From Site-B1 sp963722665 (GTDB lineage: Bacteria; Bacteroidota; Bacteroidia; Flavobacteriales; Flavobacteriaceae), in contig CAVRNW010000006.1 in assembly GCA_963722665.1 (NCBI GenBank), positions 1-51,367 of the forward strand: a DNA stretch of 51,367 nucleotides, in the 5' to 3' direction. The position numbers and the translations under genes were made by a program. Shown here piece by piece: positions 8,361-16,886 of the stretch. Below the pieces are notes generated by a model. It made no database searches, was not told where the DNA came from, and saw only the letters and a program-made list of their open reading frames with translations. The first letter of the stretch is position 1. Each line of letters opens with the position of its first letter.

Positions 8361-10520
8361 GTGTCCAAGTGGTTTAATACCATATCAAATAAGTTAGATG
8401 AATTCCTTGAATTCCCAGGAATCAGTGAAAAAGAATTGTCGCGAAAAAAATTATTATTCAGTTGGGCCGTTTTTTCGTTAATTGCCATAGTAATACTTAC
8501 CATACTTGCTTTCATTCTTCATGCATACATAATTGGTTATTTTGGAATTGCTTTAATAGCTCAATATTTTATAATTTTACCGCTTTATAGCCATCCTAAT
8601 ATTGAGAAATATAATTTTTATTTTCTTGTAGGAATCATTTTAACATCAGGTATATTCATCCTTTTATGCGGTGGTCTTGAGAACTGTGGCGGTATATTTA
8701 TTGTAGGGTTAACTGCGGGAATGTCTTCGGTTTTAATGGAGAAAGTTAAGTGGTCCAATTCACTATTTATTATTTATGCGATTACGATTTTGATGGCAAT
8801 CGTGTTAAAGCCTTACATAAGTCTTCATCCGAGCATGACGCCAAAAATTAACTTTACTTTCTTAAGTATAAATATTATTTGGATGTCCTTTTCATTGATG
8901 TCTTTTATCTCAACATATATTAAGGAAAAAACACAATTCCAGGAAGCAGAAAAGAAAAAACTGACTGAGATAAATTCAATTAAAAATCAATTTTATACAA
9001 ATATTTCACATGAATTCAGAACCCCTCTCACTTTAATAATGGGTTCGGCCAATGCATTGGAGGAAGGAAACAATCACCCGAAACTAGTTAATTCAATTCT
9101 GAACAATTCAAATAAACTACTAAAGTTAGTAAATCAAATGTTGAATTTGTCTAAGATAGAATCAAGTACTATCGAGTTGAATCTTAGTAATGTTGATGTA
9201 GGTAAACTATTATATCATATTACATCTTCTTATGAATCACTAACTCATGTTAGAGGCATTAGGTTAAATACAAATTGTATTGATACAATTGAGGCAGATC
9301 TGGACATTGAAAAGTTTGAGCAAATTATAGATAATTTGTTGAGCAACGCAATAAAAAACACAAGGAAAGGAGGACATATTGATGTCATTCTTAAAATTGA
9401 GGATAAAGAACAAAGGAAAGGTATATTTCAAAAACCAATATTCTCAGTATCTATTAAGGACACAGGGATTGGAATCCCGGAAGATAAAATCCAATATATA
9501 TTTGACAAGTTCTACCAAATCCCGCAATATGATGATAGTTATGTAGAAGGGACTGGTATTGGTCTGTCGATCGTTAAGGAATACATGGACGTGATGAAAG
9601 GAGATATTGAACTAATCAGTAAGAAAAATATAGGATCAACTTTCAAATTATTATTTCCTTTACTCCAAAATGCTCCCAAAATTGAAATTCAATCTAAATG
9701 GGTTCATAAAAACAACGAAATTCCCGTCAAGGAAAATGATCAATTATCTCAAGGTGACACAATACTCATAGTTGAAGATAACATTGAAATGGCTGATTTT
9801 ATTTGTTTTGTTTTGGGTAAGCAGTTTAAAATTTTTCATGCAGAAAATGGTCGTGTTGGTTTTGAATTAGCTATTAAAATTTTGCCGGATATTATTATCA
9901 GCGATGTCATGATGCCAGAAATGAATGGGTTTGAATTATTGAAAATGTTAAAATCTGATCTACGTACCAACCATATTCCTGTAATTATATTAACAGCTAA
10001 AGCAGATTTGAAATCAAAACTAGAAGGGTTAAAGTTTGGTGCAGATGAATACTTGCCAAAGCCTTTTAACAAAGAAGAACTGACTATAAAAATTAAAAAT
10101 CTGATTCAACATAGAAATAGTATACAAGAACACTATTCGAATTTTCCAGCTCAATATTTTAAAAAAGAACTTCCTGAAAATACTGATGATTTCATGAACC
10201 GGATACATGAGCATCTAAGGAAGTATATTATAGAGGAAGAACTTGAAGTTAAGGATTTATGTAAACAAATGGGTATGAGCAGGACACAATTGTACAAGAA
10301 ATTTAAGGCACTAACAAATACCAGCATTTATAAATATTTAAAGCAGTTAAAACTTTATTATGCTCATCATTTGCTTCTTAATGGCTCTCTCAATGTTTCT
10401 GAAGTTACTTTTGAGGTTGGATTTAAAAATCCTGCACACTTTAGTAATAGTTTTTATGACGAGTTTGGAATCCGCCCGAGTGAATTGACGAAAGATAATT
10501 ATTCGAGTACACAGAAGTAA
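8361..10520 (+). CDS. Hybrid histidine kinase / response regulator with AraC output
   Basis: One 719-residue chain carries a whole two-component pathway. Six predicted membrane spans fill residues 31-186. A HisKA helix with SHEFRTPLTLI (phospho-His about 217) follows, then an ATPase with N-box DNLLSNAIKN (324-333), DTGIGIP (367-373) and GTGIGLSIV (397-405). The receiver domain has VEDN and phospho-Asp515 in IISDVMMPE, with KPF near 567. An AraC-type helix-turn-helix pair occupies about 615-715. The usual periplasmic propeller of polysaccharide-sensing HTCS proteins is absent; sensing must use the membrane domain. The start is a GTG directly after an in-frame stop. The lipoprotein gene 68 bases downstream is a possible target. 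Confidence 0.88.
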   Translation: MSKWFNTISNKLDEFLEFPGISEKELSRKKLLFSWAVFSLIAIVILTILAFILHAYIIGYFGIALIAQYFIILPLYSHPNIEKYNFYFLVGIILTSGIFILLCGGLENCGGIFIVGLTAGMSSVLMEKVKWSNSLFIIYAITILMAIVLKPYISLHPSMTPKINFTFLSINIIWMSFSLMSFISTYIKEKTQFQEAEKKKLTEINSIKNQFYTNISHEFRTPLTLIMGSANALEEGNNHPKLVNSILNNSNKLLKLVNQMLNLSKIESSTIELNLSNVDVGKLLYHITSSYESLTHVRGIRLNTNCIDTIEADLDIEKFEQIIDNLLSNAIKNTRKGGHIDVILKIEDKEQRKGIFQKPIFSVSIKDTGIGIPEDKIQYIFDKFYQIPQYDDSYVEGTGIGLSIVKEYMDVMKGDIELISKKNIGSTFKLLFPLLQNAPKIEIQSKWVHKNNEIPVKENDQLSQGDTILIVEDNIEMADFICFVLGKQFKIFHAENGRVGFELAIKILPDIIISDVMMPEMNGFELLKMLKSDLRTNHIPVIILTAKADLKSKLEGLKFGADEYLPKPFNKEELTIKIKNLIQHRNSIQEHYSNFPAQYFKKELPENTDDFMNRIHEHLRKYIIEEELEVKDLCKQMGMSRTQLYKKFKALTNTSIYKYLKQLKLYYAHHLLLNGSLNVSEVTFEVGFKNPAHFSNSFYDEFGIRPSELTKDNYSSTQK

Positions 10521-10588
10521 GAAATTGGGACTTAGAAATATTACTTTTTCAAAAGAACTCCAGAACTTTAAGTAAAAATCAAAAAGTC

Positions 10589-11329
10589 ATGAGAGTTTCA
10601 TTTTTATTTTCGAGTCTACTCTTTCTCAGCGTATTATTTATTTCTTGCGAGAAAGAAAACATTGTTGAACCCGAATATTCCGATCAGTTAGTTTTGGAAT
10701 ATGAGATCCCTGAAATACCGGAAATTATTGCGAATAGAATGTCAGAATCTGATATTATTAAATTCAAGGCTGGCCCTGGTGAGGAGTTTTTAAAAAACGA
10801 AAATTTGAGCAGATCTCGTAGTCGATGGCATCCAGTTTTAATGTTTTTAAATTATAATTTACAATTTGTTCCAATTGGAGGCGAATCTTGTCAACCTGGT
10901 GAATTTGTTCCTTGCTTTGGTCCATTTGCGCCACCTGATGCTGATCCTAACGAATGCCTTAGCAACCTAGTTGGTGTAACAGGTTTAACCTACGCTTCCG
11001 GCAAGTGGTTAAGAAAAAATGTCTATTCAGAATACTATCCCGTTTTCTGTGCGCCTGATTATTCAGGATATGGATCAGGTTTTTATCTTGTAGAATCGGA
11101 TAAATTAGTGGTTGAAGCACAAAACAACCCCTTCAATTATGATGAAATGGGGAATTCCTGGTTTTACAGATACGGCACCTACCAGGGTGAATCTAGCTCC
11201 GGGAACTTTGAAGGTGCTTACGGTTGGGAAATCATGATTTCTTATACTCCTTATGAAACCAATCCAGGAACAAATCCTGAAGGAATTGGAGAATCACAAG
11301 CGGTTATCTTTGGATGGGTTAAATACTAA
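10589..11329 (+). CDS. Cys-containing lipoprotein of unknown function
   Basis: A 246-residue protein with a lipoprotein signal (MRVSFLFSSLLFLSVLFISC, Cys20). An acidic linker rich in EIPEIPEI follows, then a globular part with four to five cysteines (GGESCQPGEFVPCFGPF, NECLSN, VFCAPDY) and many aromatic and Gly residues. These cysteines could form disulfides outside the cytoplasm. I do not recognise the family. It follows the hybrid kinase on the same strand after 68 bases and is closed by a terminator, so it may be regulated by, or feed back on, that sensor. Confidence 0.6.
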   Translation: MRVSFLFSSLLFLSVLFISCEKENIVEPEYSDQLVLEYEIPEIPEIIANRMSESDIIKFKAGPGEEFLKNENLSRSRSRWHPVLMFLNYNLQFVPIGGESCQPGEFVPCFGPFAPPDADPNECLSNLVGVTGLTYASGKWLRKNVYSEYYPVFCAPDYSGYGSGFYLVESDKLVVEAQNNPFNYDEMGNSWFYRYGTYQGESSSGNFEGAYGWEIMISYTPYETNPGTNPEGIGESQAVIFGWVKY

Positions 11330-11364
11330 TATTTAAATTTCAAATCACTAGTCATTAGTCTACA

Positions 11365-11394
11365 AAAAAACCGAAGCTTAAACTTCGGTTTTTT
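11365..11394. terminator. Bidirectional terminator overlapping the lipB stop codon
   Basis: AAAAAACCGAAG (11365-11376) pairs exactly with CTTCGGTTTTTT (11383-11394), with a six-base loop. The loop contains the TAA stop of lipB (11378-11380, minus strand), so one stem serves both convergent genes and also encodes the LipB C-terminus. Confidence 0.85.
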
Positions 11395-12091
11395 GTTTTA
11401 ATTCAGCCTCAAAAAGATGTGCAAAATGTTTGAGCAGTTTTTCTTTAACCTCTGCTTCGTCAACGGTTTGTTTACCTAACTCAACATTTAAAGAAGTCAC
11501 CGCTTTACCACGAATACCACAGGGAATCATTAAATCAAAATAACCCAAATTGGCATTGACATTCAATGCAAAACCGTGCATGGTTACCCAACGACTGGCA
11601 CGAACTCCCATCGCACATATTTTACGCGCAAATGGTGTGCCGACATCCAACCAAACGCCTGTTTCTCCCGGACTGCGCTCAGCTTTTAATCCATATTCCG
11701 CTAAGGTTAGAATGATCATTTCCTCTAAAAAGCGAAGATACTTATGAATATCAGTAAAAAAATTATCCAGATCTAAAATTGGGTACCCCACAATTTGTCC
11801 CGGACCATGGTAGGTTATATCTCCCCCACGATTTACCTTATAAAAGGATGCATTTTTAGCTTTTAATTGCGCTTCATCCACCAACAAATTCGACATATCG
11901 CCACTTTTGCCAAGTGTATATACATGCGGATGCTCAACAAATAAAAAGTAATTGTTGGTTCCCAATCCGGCATCTTCTCTCCTATTCTTGATCTTTGTAT
12001 CTACAATGCTTTTAAACAATTGTTCCTGATAGTCCCAGGTTTGTTTATAATCTTTATTTCCCAGATCCTGTATTTCGACGCTCTTATTCAT
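11378..12091 (-). CDS. lipB: Octanoyl-[acyl carrier protein]-protein N-octanoyltransferase
   Basis: LipB moves an octanoyl group from acyl carrier protein to lipoyl domains, the first step of lipoate synthesis. The 237-residue protein shows the family motifs RGGDITYHGPGQIVGYPILDL (residues 88-108), the catalytic Lys157 in RKICAMGVR, HGFALNVN near 172-179 and the acyl-accepting Cys191 in IPCGIRGKAVTSL. The ATG at 12091 is chosen over a TTG at 12100, which lies in the -7 element. Its lipA partner is not in this window. Confidence 0.95.
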   Translation of the reverse strand: MNKSVEIQDLGNKDYKQTWDYQEQLFKSIVDTKIKNRREDAGLGTNNYFLFVEHPHVYTLGKSGDMSNLLVDEAQLKAKNASFYKVNRGGDITYHGPGQIVGYPILDLDNFFTDIHKYLRFLEEMIILTLAEYGLKAERSPGETGVWLDVGTPFARKICAMGVRASRWVTMHGFALNVNANLGYFDLMIPCGIRGKAVTSLNVELGKQTVDEAEVKEKLLKHFAHLFEAELKQKTEV

Positions 12092-12097
12092 AGAGGG

Positions 12098-12105
12098 CAA
12101 AATTA
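12098..12105 (-). promoter_or_regulatory. -7 element of lipB
   Basis: TAATTTTG on the minus strand is an exact TAnnTTTG match and gives a leader of only a few bases before the ATG at 12091. No -33 box is clear. Confidence 0.5.
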
Positions 12106-12211
12106 CGATATTTTTATATTTAACCTAACTGTAAGTTCGAGTGATCTACACTTGCGATCCTGCCTAATGGTGATAAAGCTTGCAGCAATCACTCGAGCCA
12201 AGAAAATAAAA

Positions 12212-12370
12212 TTACCTGTCTGGATTATTCAAAATAATTAAAGCGGCGATAACACCGGGAACCCAACCGCAAAGCCATAAGATAAAGACAATGATTATAG
12301 AGCCGCAACCTTTATCTAAAACAGCTAAAGGCGGACATAAAATAGAAAGAAGTACTCTCCAAAAACTCAT
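12212..12370 (-). CDS. YqaE/Pmp3-family small membrane protein
   Basis: A 52-residue protein, MSFWRVLLSILCPPLAVLDK followed by a Gly/Ile-rich second span and the ending NNPDR. The CPPLAV motif in the first hairpin and WLCGWVPGVIAAL in the second are hallmarks of the Pmp3/YqaE stress-related proteolipid family, which sits in the inner membrane with two spans. The length matches the family. An imperfect hairpin (9-bp arms at 12137-12145 and 12188-12196) lies at its 3' side. Confidence 0.88.
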   Translation of the reverse strand: MSFWRVLLSILCPPLAVLDKGCGSIIIVFILWLCGWVPGVIAALIILNNPDR

Positions 12371-12414
12371 ATTAAAAAAATTACTCGTATAAATTAATTC
12401 TTATACATAAATAG

Positions 12415-12445
12415 GACGCTGTAACATGAGTAATGTTACAGCGTC
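12415..12445. terminator. Perfect 13-bp hairpin, probable terminator
   Basis: Bases 12415-12427 and 12433-12445 are exact reverse complements around a five-base loop. It lies 30 bases after the stop of the DUF302-like gene (minus strand) and upstream of the Pmp3-type gene. A T-rich stretch follows on the minus strand only weakly. Confidence 0.6.
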
Positions 12446-12474
12446 ACAATAAAACTTCAATTAAGATTAATTTC

Positions 12475-13362
12475 TTATTCACATAAGGCTTCTAGAGTAT
12501 CTTCAATATCTCCGGGAGTACTCATGATCTTCATAAATGTTCCCATGGTAAGTTCAGGCCAATGCAAAGCTATTCTATATTTTCCATGCAGCATAGTAGC
12601 TTCTTTACCTTGTAAAATGATCTCATAAGGTAATGCAGCAACATGGTCCTCTCCTATTTTTGGTAAAAAATGAGATTCGCCATCTTCAGTACTTCTCAAA
12701 CCAACGCCAAATACGGCTACTTTTTGTTTGTCATAAACAAGTCGGTAAACTTCAATGGTATTCCCTTTTTTAGCCTTTAAATTATTGCTTATTATATTAA
12801 GACCTTCCTCAAATGAAGCATATTCATTTAATTCCACAGGATCTGTAAAATAAGGCATCATGATCTTATAGTGATATTTTCCTAATTTATCAGCAGCGAC
12901 AGTGCCACCAAAAGGTGAAAACTCACTTCCTAAACCTGATAATGCTTCTTTAAGATCAGCACTAAACTTGACAAATGTAGTTTTAAATGTATTGTAATTG
13001 GTAGGCAAATAAGCTCTTAACAAATAATCCGGATTGGTATAGGATATTACAACTTTACCGTCTTTTTGAACCAGTCCAACTTTCATAATTGCTGCTAATG
13101 CACCTCTGTCTACTACTTTTATAACGGAGTTTTTAAGATCGGTTCTGGTAAATGCAATAACTTTCAAAGAACTTTTATTTGATGGATTATACGAACCTAA
13201 TACAATAAAGGAATTATCTTTTAATGCTTGTATTACCTGTTCTGATACCTGTTGAATAGACTCAGTAGATTCACCAACTTTTATATATGGTGACAGATCT
13301 TGTCCAACTACATAAAAGTTTACTAAAATTAGTGCGATTGCACTAAGAAAAAATTGTTTCAT
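12475..13362 (-). CDS. Secreted DUF302-like protein
   Basis: A 295-residue protein with a signal peptide (MKQFFLSAIALILVNFYVVGQ). The mature part contains two related halves. Each has the pattern of the DUF302 fold: a helix with repeated Asn/Ser (AEQVIQALKDNSF-like), then strands leading to a Gly-rich turn. It ends in a methionine-containing helix (TMGTFMKIMSTPGDIEDTL). DUF302 proteins are small periplasmic proteins of unknown role. The gene stands alone between two hairpins and is divergent from lysS. Confidence 0.55.
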   Translation of the reverse strand: MKQFFLSAIALILVNFYVVGQDLSPYIKVGESTESIQQVSEQVIQALKDNSFIVLGSYNPSNKSSLKVIAFTRTDLKNSVIKVVDRGALAAIMKVGLVQKDGKVVISYTNPDYLLRAYLPTNYNTFKTTFVKFSADLKEALSGLGSEFSPFGGTVAADKLGKYHYKIMMPYFTDPVELNEYASFEEGLNIISNNLKAKKGNTIEVYRLVYDKQKVAVFGVGLRSTEDGESHFLPKIGEDHVAALPYEIILQGKEATMLHGKYRIALHWPELTMGTFMKIMSTPGDIEDTLEALCE

Positions 13363-13488
13363 CTTATTATTTTTATTAAGGATTATACTTGTTTAATACT
13401 ATCAAAAGACGAGCCAATAAACACATCTTTAAGAATTTAGACAAAATAATCCATAATTTTTCTGTTTATCAATGATTATTGTCATACT

Positions 13489-13512
13489 TAAATCCTGACT
13501 AGACAGGATTTA
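13489..13512. other. 9-bp hairpin in the lysS upstream region
   Basis: TAAATCCTG (13489-13497) and CAGGATTTA (13504-13512) are exact reverse complements with a six-base loop. The hairpin precedes the lysS promoter element, so it lies outside the lysS transcript. It could be an operator or a terminator for upstream transcription. Confidence 0.4.
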
Positions 13513-13555
13513 TAAATAAAATCTAACAGAAGCTTTTCATTTTTTTTAAATAGTT

Positions 13556-13563
13556 TAATTTTG
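13556..13563 (+). promoter_or_regulatory. -7 element of lysS
   Basis: TAATTTTG, an exact TAnnTTTG match, lies 20 bases before the lysS ATG. Confidence 0.5.
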
Positions 13564-13583
13564 CAGTTCTAAAAAATACAATC

Positions 13584-15278
13584 ATGCAACTTTCTGAACA
13601 GGAATTAGTACGACGAGACAAATTAAAGAAATTGAGGGAATTAGGAATAAATCCTTATCCTGCAGATCTTTATGAAGTAAAAGACACTTCTAAATCTATA
13701 AATGATTCTTTTAAGGAAGGTAAAAAAGTGGTCCTTGCAGGCAGATTGATGTCTAGACGTATTCAGGGAAATGCCAGTTTTGCAGAGTTACAGGACAGCT
13801 ATGGCAGAATACAGGTATATTTTAACAGAGATGAGATCTGTAAAGGCGATGACAAGAGTAAATACAATGATGTCTATAAAAAACTGTTGGATATAGGCGA
13901 TTTTATTGGTATTGAAGGAGAATTATTCACTACTAAAGTTGGTGAAAAGACCGTGATGGTAAAAGATTTCACCTTATTGAGCAAATCTTTAAAACCATTA
14001 CCATTGCCAAAAAAAGATGCTGAAGGCAATGTTCATGATGAGTTCAACGATCCTGAATTAAGGTACCGACAACGTTATGCAGATCTGGTAGTGAATCCGC
14101 GTGTTAAAGATGTGTTTGTGAAGCGCACCAAACTCTTTAATGCGATGCGCGAGTTTTTTAACAAATCGGGGTATTTTGAGGTAGAAACACCCATTCTCCA
14201 GCCAATTCCCGGAGGTGCAGCTGCAAGACCATTTAAAACACATCACAATACATTAGATATGCCTCTTTATTTGCGAATTGCAAATGAGTTGTATTTAAAA
14301 CGATTGATAGTTGGCGGGTTTGAAGGTGTATATGAGTTCTCAAAGAATTTCCGTAACGAGGGAATGGACAGAACCCACAATCCGGAATTTACAGCCATGG
14401 AGATCTATGTGGCCTATAAGGATTACAATTGGATGATGGATTTCTGTGAGCAGTTAATAGAATACTGCGCTCTTGCTGTAAACGGAAGTACAAAGGCTAA
14501 ATATGGCTTGCACGAAATAGATTATAAAGCACCATACCCAAGAATAACAATGGCCGATTCTATCAAGGAATTTACCGGGTTTGATATTCTTGGAAAAACC
14601 GAAAATGAAATTCGCGAAGCTGCGGAAAAAATGGGAGTTGAGGTGGATGACACCATGGGTAAAGGGAAACTGATCGATGAGATATTTGGTGAAAAATGTG
14701 AAGGGAATTACATTCAACCAACCTTTATTATTGATTATCCAAAGGAAATGAGTCCGTTATGCAAGGAACACAGAAACAATCCGGAATTAACAGAACGTTT
14801 TGAACTGATGATCTGCGGTAAAGAGATTGCCAATGCTTATTCGGAGTTGAATGATCCAATAGACCAACGTGCACGATTTGAACATCAGCTTAAGCTGGCC
14901 GCCAAGGGTGATGACGAAGCTACCGAGTTTATCGATTATGACTTCTTACGTGCTTTGGAATATGGTATGCCACCCACTTCGGGAATGGGAATTGGGATGG
15001 ACAGACTAATCATGTTCCTTACAAACAACCAGTCCATACAGGAAGTACTGTTCTTTCCTCAAATGAAACCAGAGAAAAAGCCGCTGGAATTAAATGATAA
15101 CGAGAAAGCTATATTCGATATACTTAAGAAAGAAAAAACCATGAATTTAATCGATTTAAAGTCACAATCCGGTTTAAGTAACAAAGGTTGGGATAAAGGT
15201 ATAAAAGGCTTATCCAAACTCGGATTGACCAAAGTCACAAAAACCGATGATCTTTTGATCGTAGAATTGCAGGAATAA
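13584..15278 (+). CDS. lysS: Lysyl-tRNA synthetase, class II
   Basis: Charges tRNA-Lys. An N-terminal OB-fold anticodon-binding domain (about residues 50-150; VVLAGRLMSRRIQGNASFAEL) is followed by the class II catalytic core. Motif 1 lies around FFNKSGYFEVETPILQPIPGG, motif 2 around FSKNFRNEGMDRTHNPEFTAME, and motif 3 is GMPPTSGMGIGMDRLIM near 457-473. After the core comes an extra domain of about 65 residues (from KKPLELNDNEKAIFDIL to the end) that looks like a small winged helix. Such extensions occur in flavobacterial LysRS. The ATG is preceded by a -7 element; the gene is monocistronic. Confidence 0.96.
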   Translation: MQLSEQELVRRDKLKKLRELGINPYPADLYEVKDTSKSINDSFKEGKKVVLAGRLMSRRIQGNASFAELQDSYGRIQVYFNRDEICKGDDKSKYNDVYKKLLDIGDFIGIEGELFTTKVGEKTVMVKDFTLLSKSLKPLPLPKKDAEGNVHDEFNDPELRYRQRYADLVVNPRVKDVFVKRTKLFNAMREFFNKSGYFEVETPILQPIPGGAAARPFKTHHNTLDMPLYLRIANELYLKRLIVGGFEGVYEFSKNFRNEGMDRTHNPEFTAMEIYVAYKDYNWMMDFCEQLIEYCALAVNGSTKAKYGLHEIDYKAPYPRITMADSIKEFTGFDILGKTENEIREAAEKMGVEVDDTMGKGKLIDEIFGEKCEGNYIQPTFIIDYPKEMSPLCKEHRNNPELTERFELMICGKEIANAYSELNDPIDQRARFEHQLKLAAKGDDEATEFIDYDFLRALEYGMPPTSGMGIGMDRLIMFLTNNQSIQEVLFFPQMKPEKKPLELNDNEKAIFDILKKEKTMNLIDLKSQSGLSNKGWDKGIKGLSKLGLTKVTKTDDLLIVELQE

Positions 15279-15592
15279 AATTCTAATTTCGTATAATTCA
15301 AGTAATTCCATTAGTTTTTTCCTACAAACATCATTTTTTTTATTTAAACCTGATTTTGAAGTTAATTCTTTTGCCTTTTAAACATAACTCTTTGTTTTTC
15401 AGTAATCTGTATTAATATTTCTTAACCTCTTTGAGGTTGAATCATTTATCAGAATATCGATAAAATGCATTTTTTTACGATAAAATGCATTTTTTTCTTG
15501 CTTTTCTCAAATTATTAATTTAGTTTAGTACTATGAATGTGATTATTTAATTAACTATTTTTTAATTACATACCCCAAATTTAACTAGAAGA
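15279..15592. other. Gene-free gap with hairpin and tandem repeat
   Basis: The 314-base gap between lysS and the zincin-like gene is very AT-rich. It contains a perfect small hairpin (AACCTC, TTT, GAGGTT at 15424-15438) and a two-copy 20-base tandem repeat (listed separately). No reading frame is convincing. Confidence 0.5.
15458..15496 (+). repeat. Two-copy 20-base tandem repeat with internal palindromes
   Basis: CGATAAAATGCATTTTTTT occurs at 15458-15476 and again at 15478-15496. Each copy contains the palindrome AAAATGCATTTT followed by a T run, so each resembles a short terminator or a protein-binding half-site pair. Confidence 0.7.
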
Positions 15593-16126
15593 ATGATACT
15601 CAAAAATCTACTTGTGCTGTTACTTATCGTAACCCATTTTGGGAATGCCCAAAATGTTTCGACTGACATTCCAGATAATACTTCAGGTAGTGAATTGCAT
15701 ATTGACGGTTTAATTCAACCGATTCTAGATGATTTTTTAAAGCTTTGTGACACTTATAATATTAAATATCATGAAAAGCTTTTCAAATTAAAACATATAG
15801 CAGTCGTAGATACCATAGGGATCACTCCCAATGGAGGAACTTTAGGAATGCTTGTTCGCAATAAAAATAATGAAGTGGACAAAATAATTTTTAGCTATGT
15901 CACTCTTTTGGACAAAGAAATTCTAAAAGTGGTTGCGTTTCATGAATTTGGACACTACTTTTTAGGATACAAACATATCTGCGAGGATTGCAATAAGATA
16001 ATGGCAATACAAAATACCAGCTATTTTGATATAATATTAGATTGGGAAAATCAAGTGAATAATTTATTTCGCTTTTCCCCTGAATACCGTAAAACTATAA
16101 ATAGGCTTGCCTATCTAACCGATTAG
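15593..16126 (+). CDS. Secreted zincin-like putative metallopeptidase
   Basis: A 177-residue protein with a signal peptide (MILKNLLVLLLIVTHFGNAQ). Residues 117-128 read HEFGHYFLGYKH: His117, Glu118 and His121 form an HExxH zinc site, and His128 is a likely third ligand. A nearby CEDC pair and KIMAIQ (about 134-139) resemble the Met-turn of metzincins. In metzincins the third His lies 10 residues after the first; here the distance is 11, so the loop is one residue longer. No propeptide is visible. A proteolytic role is inferred, not shown. The neighbours are lineage-specific secreted repeat proteins. Confidence 0.6.
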   Translation: MILKNLLVLLLIVTHFGNAQNVSTDIPDNTSGSELHIDGLIQPILDDFLKLCDTYNIKYHEKLFKLKHIAVVDTIGITPNGGTLGMLVRNKNNEVDKIIFSYVTLLDKEILKVVAFHEFGHYFLGYKHICEDCNKIMAIQNTSYFDIILDWENQVNNLFRFSPEYRKTINRLAYLTD

Positions 16127-16157
16127 TTTTGTTTTTTGATTTTTTGATTTAGTCTTG

Positions 16158-16187
16158 AATAAAGCTGCTCACTTGAGCAGCTTTATT
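16158..16187 (+). terminator. Strong hairpin terminator after the zincin-like gene
   Basis: AATAAAGCTGCTCA (16158-16171) pairs exactly with TGAGCAGCTTTATT (16174-16187), followed by TGTTTAAAT. It separates the zincin-like gene from the convergent repeat-protein gene and could serve both. Confidence 0.85.
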
Positions 16188-16223
16188 TGTTTAAATTATA
16201 TTCAAATGCAGAAAAGAATACAG

Positions 16224-16718
16224 TTAAAATCCTTTGTTTGGGTTAAAGTTTTCAGGCAGATGTAGTTTAGTGTTAAAATTGATCTCTACCTCTTCCTCCA
16301 TTTCAATCAATTCAATTTTTGACCAGTCTAGATCTCCTAATCCTTTCAATGAATTAAAATCTTCCGGCAAATACTTCTTTGTATCGAAATCTATAAATAC
16401 ATCTTCCTCAATTCTGTTTAGATCTATGATTGACCAGTCTAAATCCCCAAGACCCTTTAAAGGATTAAAGTCGTCTGGCAAATAAGCTTTTGTATTGAAA
16501 TTGATCTCAACATCTTCTTCTACTTCAAATATGGAAATATCTTCTATTTTTAAAGGTTCTGAGATTAAATCAGAAGAAAATTGAACAACAAAAGTACATT
16601 CTTCTTGATTTTGTTCCGTACATTTTAAAATTAAAGTATCCGGATCTTTATAAGTATAAAACGAGTGTGCTGAGTTAGAAAAAAATAGTGTACTAAAAAT
16701 AGCAAAAAGTAATTTCAT
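16224..16718 (-). CDS. Secreted 37-residue-repeat protein, shorter paralog
   Basis: A 164-residue protein with a signal peptide (MKLLFAIFSTLFFSNSAHS). A short Cys-containing region (LKCTEQNQEECTF) follows, then about 2.6 copies of a 37-residue repeat of the form EEDVxIxFxTKxYLPxDFNxLKGLGDLDWSxIxL. The last copy stops after LPENFNPNKGF. The repeats are acidic with conserved YLP, FN, KG and GDLDW positions. The family is unknown to me. The neighbour upstream on the same strand (16887-17480) is a longer paralog with the same repeat and the same truncated last unit, so the pair arose by duplication. Confidence 0.75.
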   Translation of the reverse strand: MKLLFAIFSTLFFSNSAHSFYTYKDPDTLILKCTEQNQEECTFVVQFSSDLISEPLKIEDISIFEVEEDVEINFNTKAYLPDDFNPLKGLGDLDWSIIDLNRIEEDVFIDFDTKKYLPEDFNSLKGLGDLDWSKIELIEMEEEVEINFNTKLHLPENFNPNKGF

Positions 16719-16841
16719 GGATTTAGGTTTAAAATTTATTGATATGGTTAAGTACGTTAGAATTTAATATTTGGATTTGTATTGGGAAATTTTTAACATC
16801 CTAATTGATTTTCAAGTCCTTTTAACAAATAAAACGCACAA

Positions 16842-16867
16842 AAAAACCACTCTTTTGAGTGGTTTTT
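16842..16867 (-). terminator. Terminator between the two repeat-protein genes
   Basis: AAAAACCACTC and GAGTGGTTTTT are exact reverse complements with a four-base loop (TTTT on the plus strand). On the minus strand the stem is followed by a run of T, directly downstream of the longer paralog. Confidence 0.85.
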
Positions 16868-16886
16868 AGCTTTTTGAAGTTTTTTA

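Noticed and set aside
12020..12241. Open frame opposite the lipB 5' region and Pmp3 gene
   Set aside because: It overlaps two supported genes and encodes no recognisable protein.
13363..13583. T-box-like leader of lysS
   Set aside because: The hairpin lies upstream of the predicted promoter, and no T-box or antiterminator sequence is visible; T-boxes are not expected in Bacteroidota.
16234..16485. Open frame on the plus strand opposite the repeat protein
   Set aside because: It is the mirror of a repetitive coding sequence; no signal or promoter supports it. The same holds for 17089-17304.
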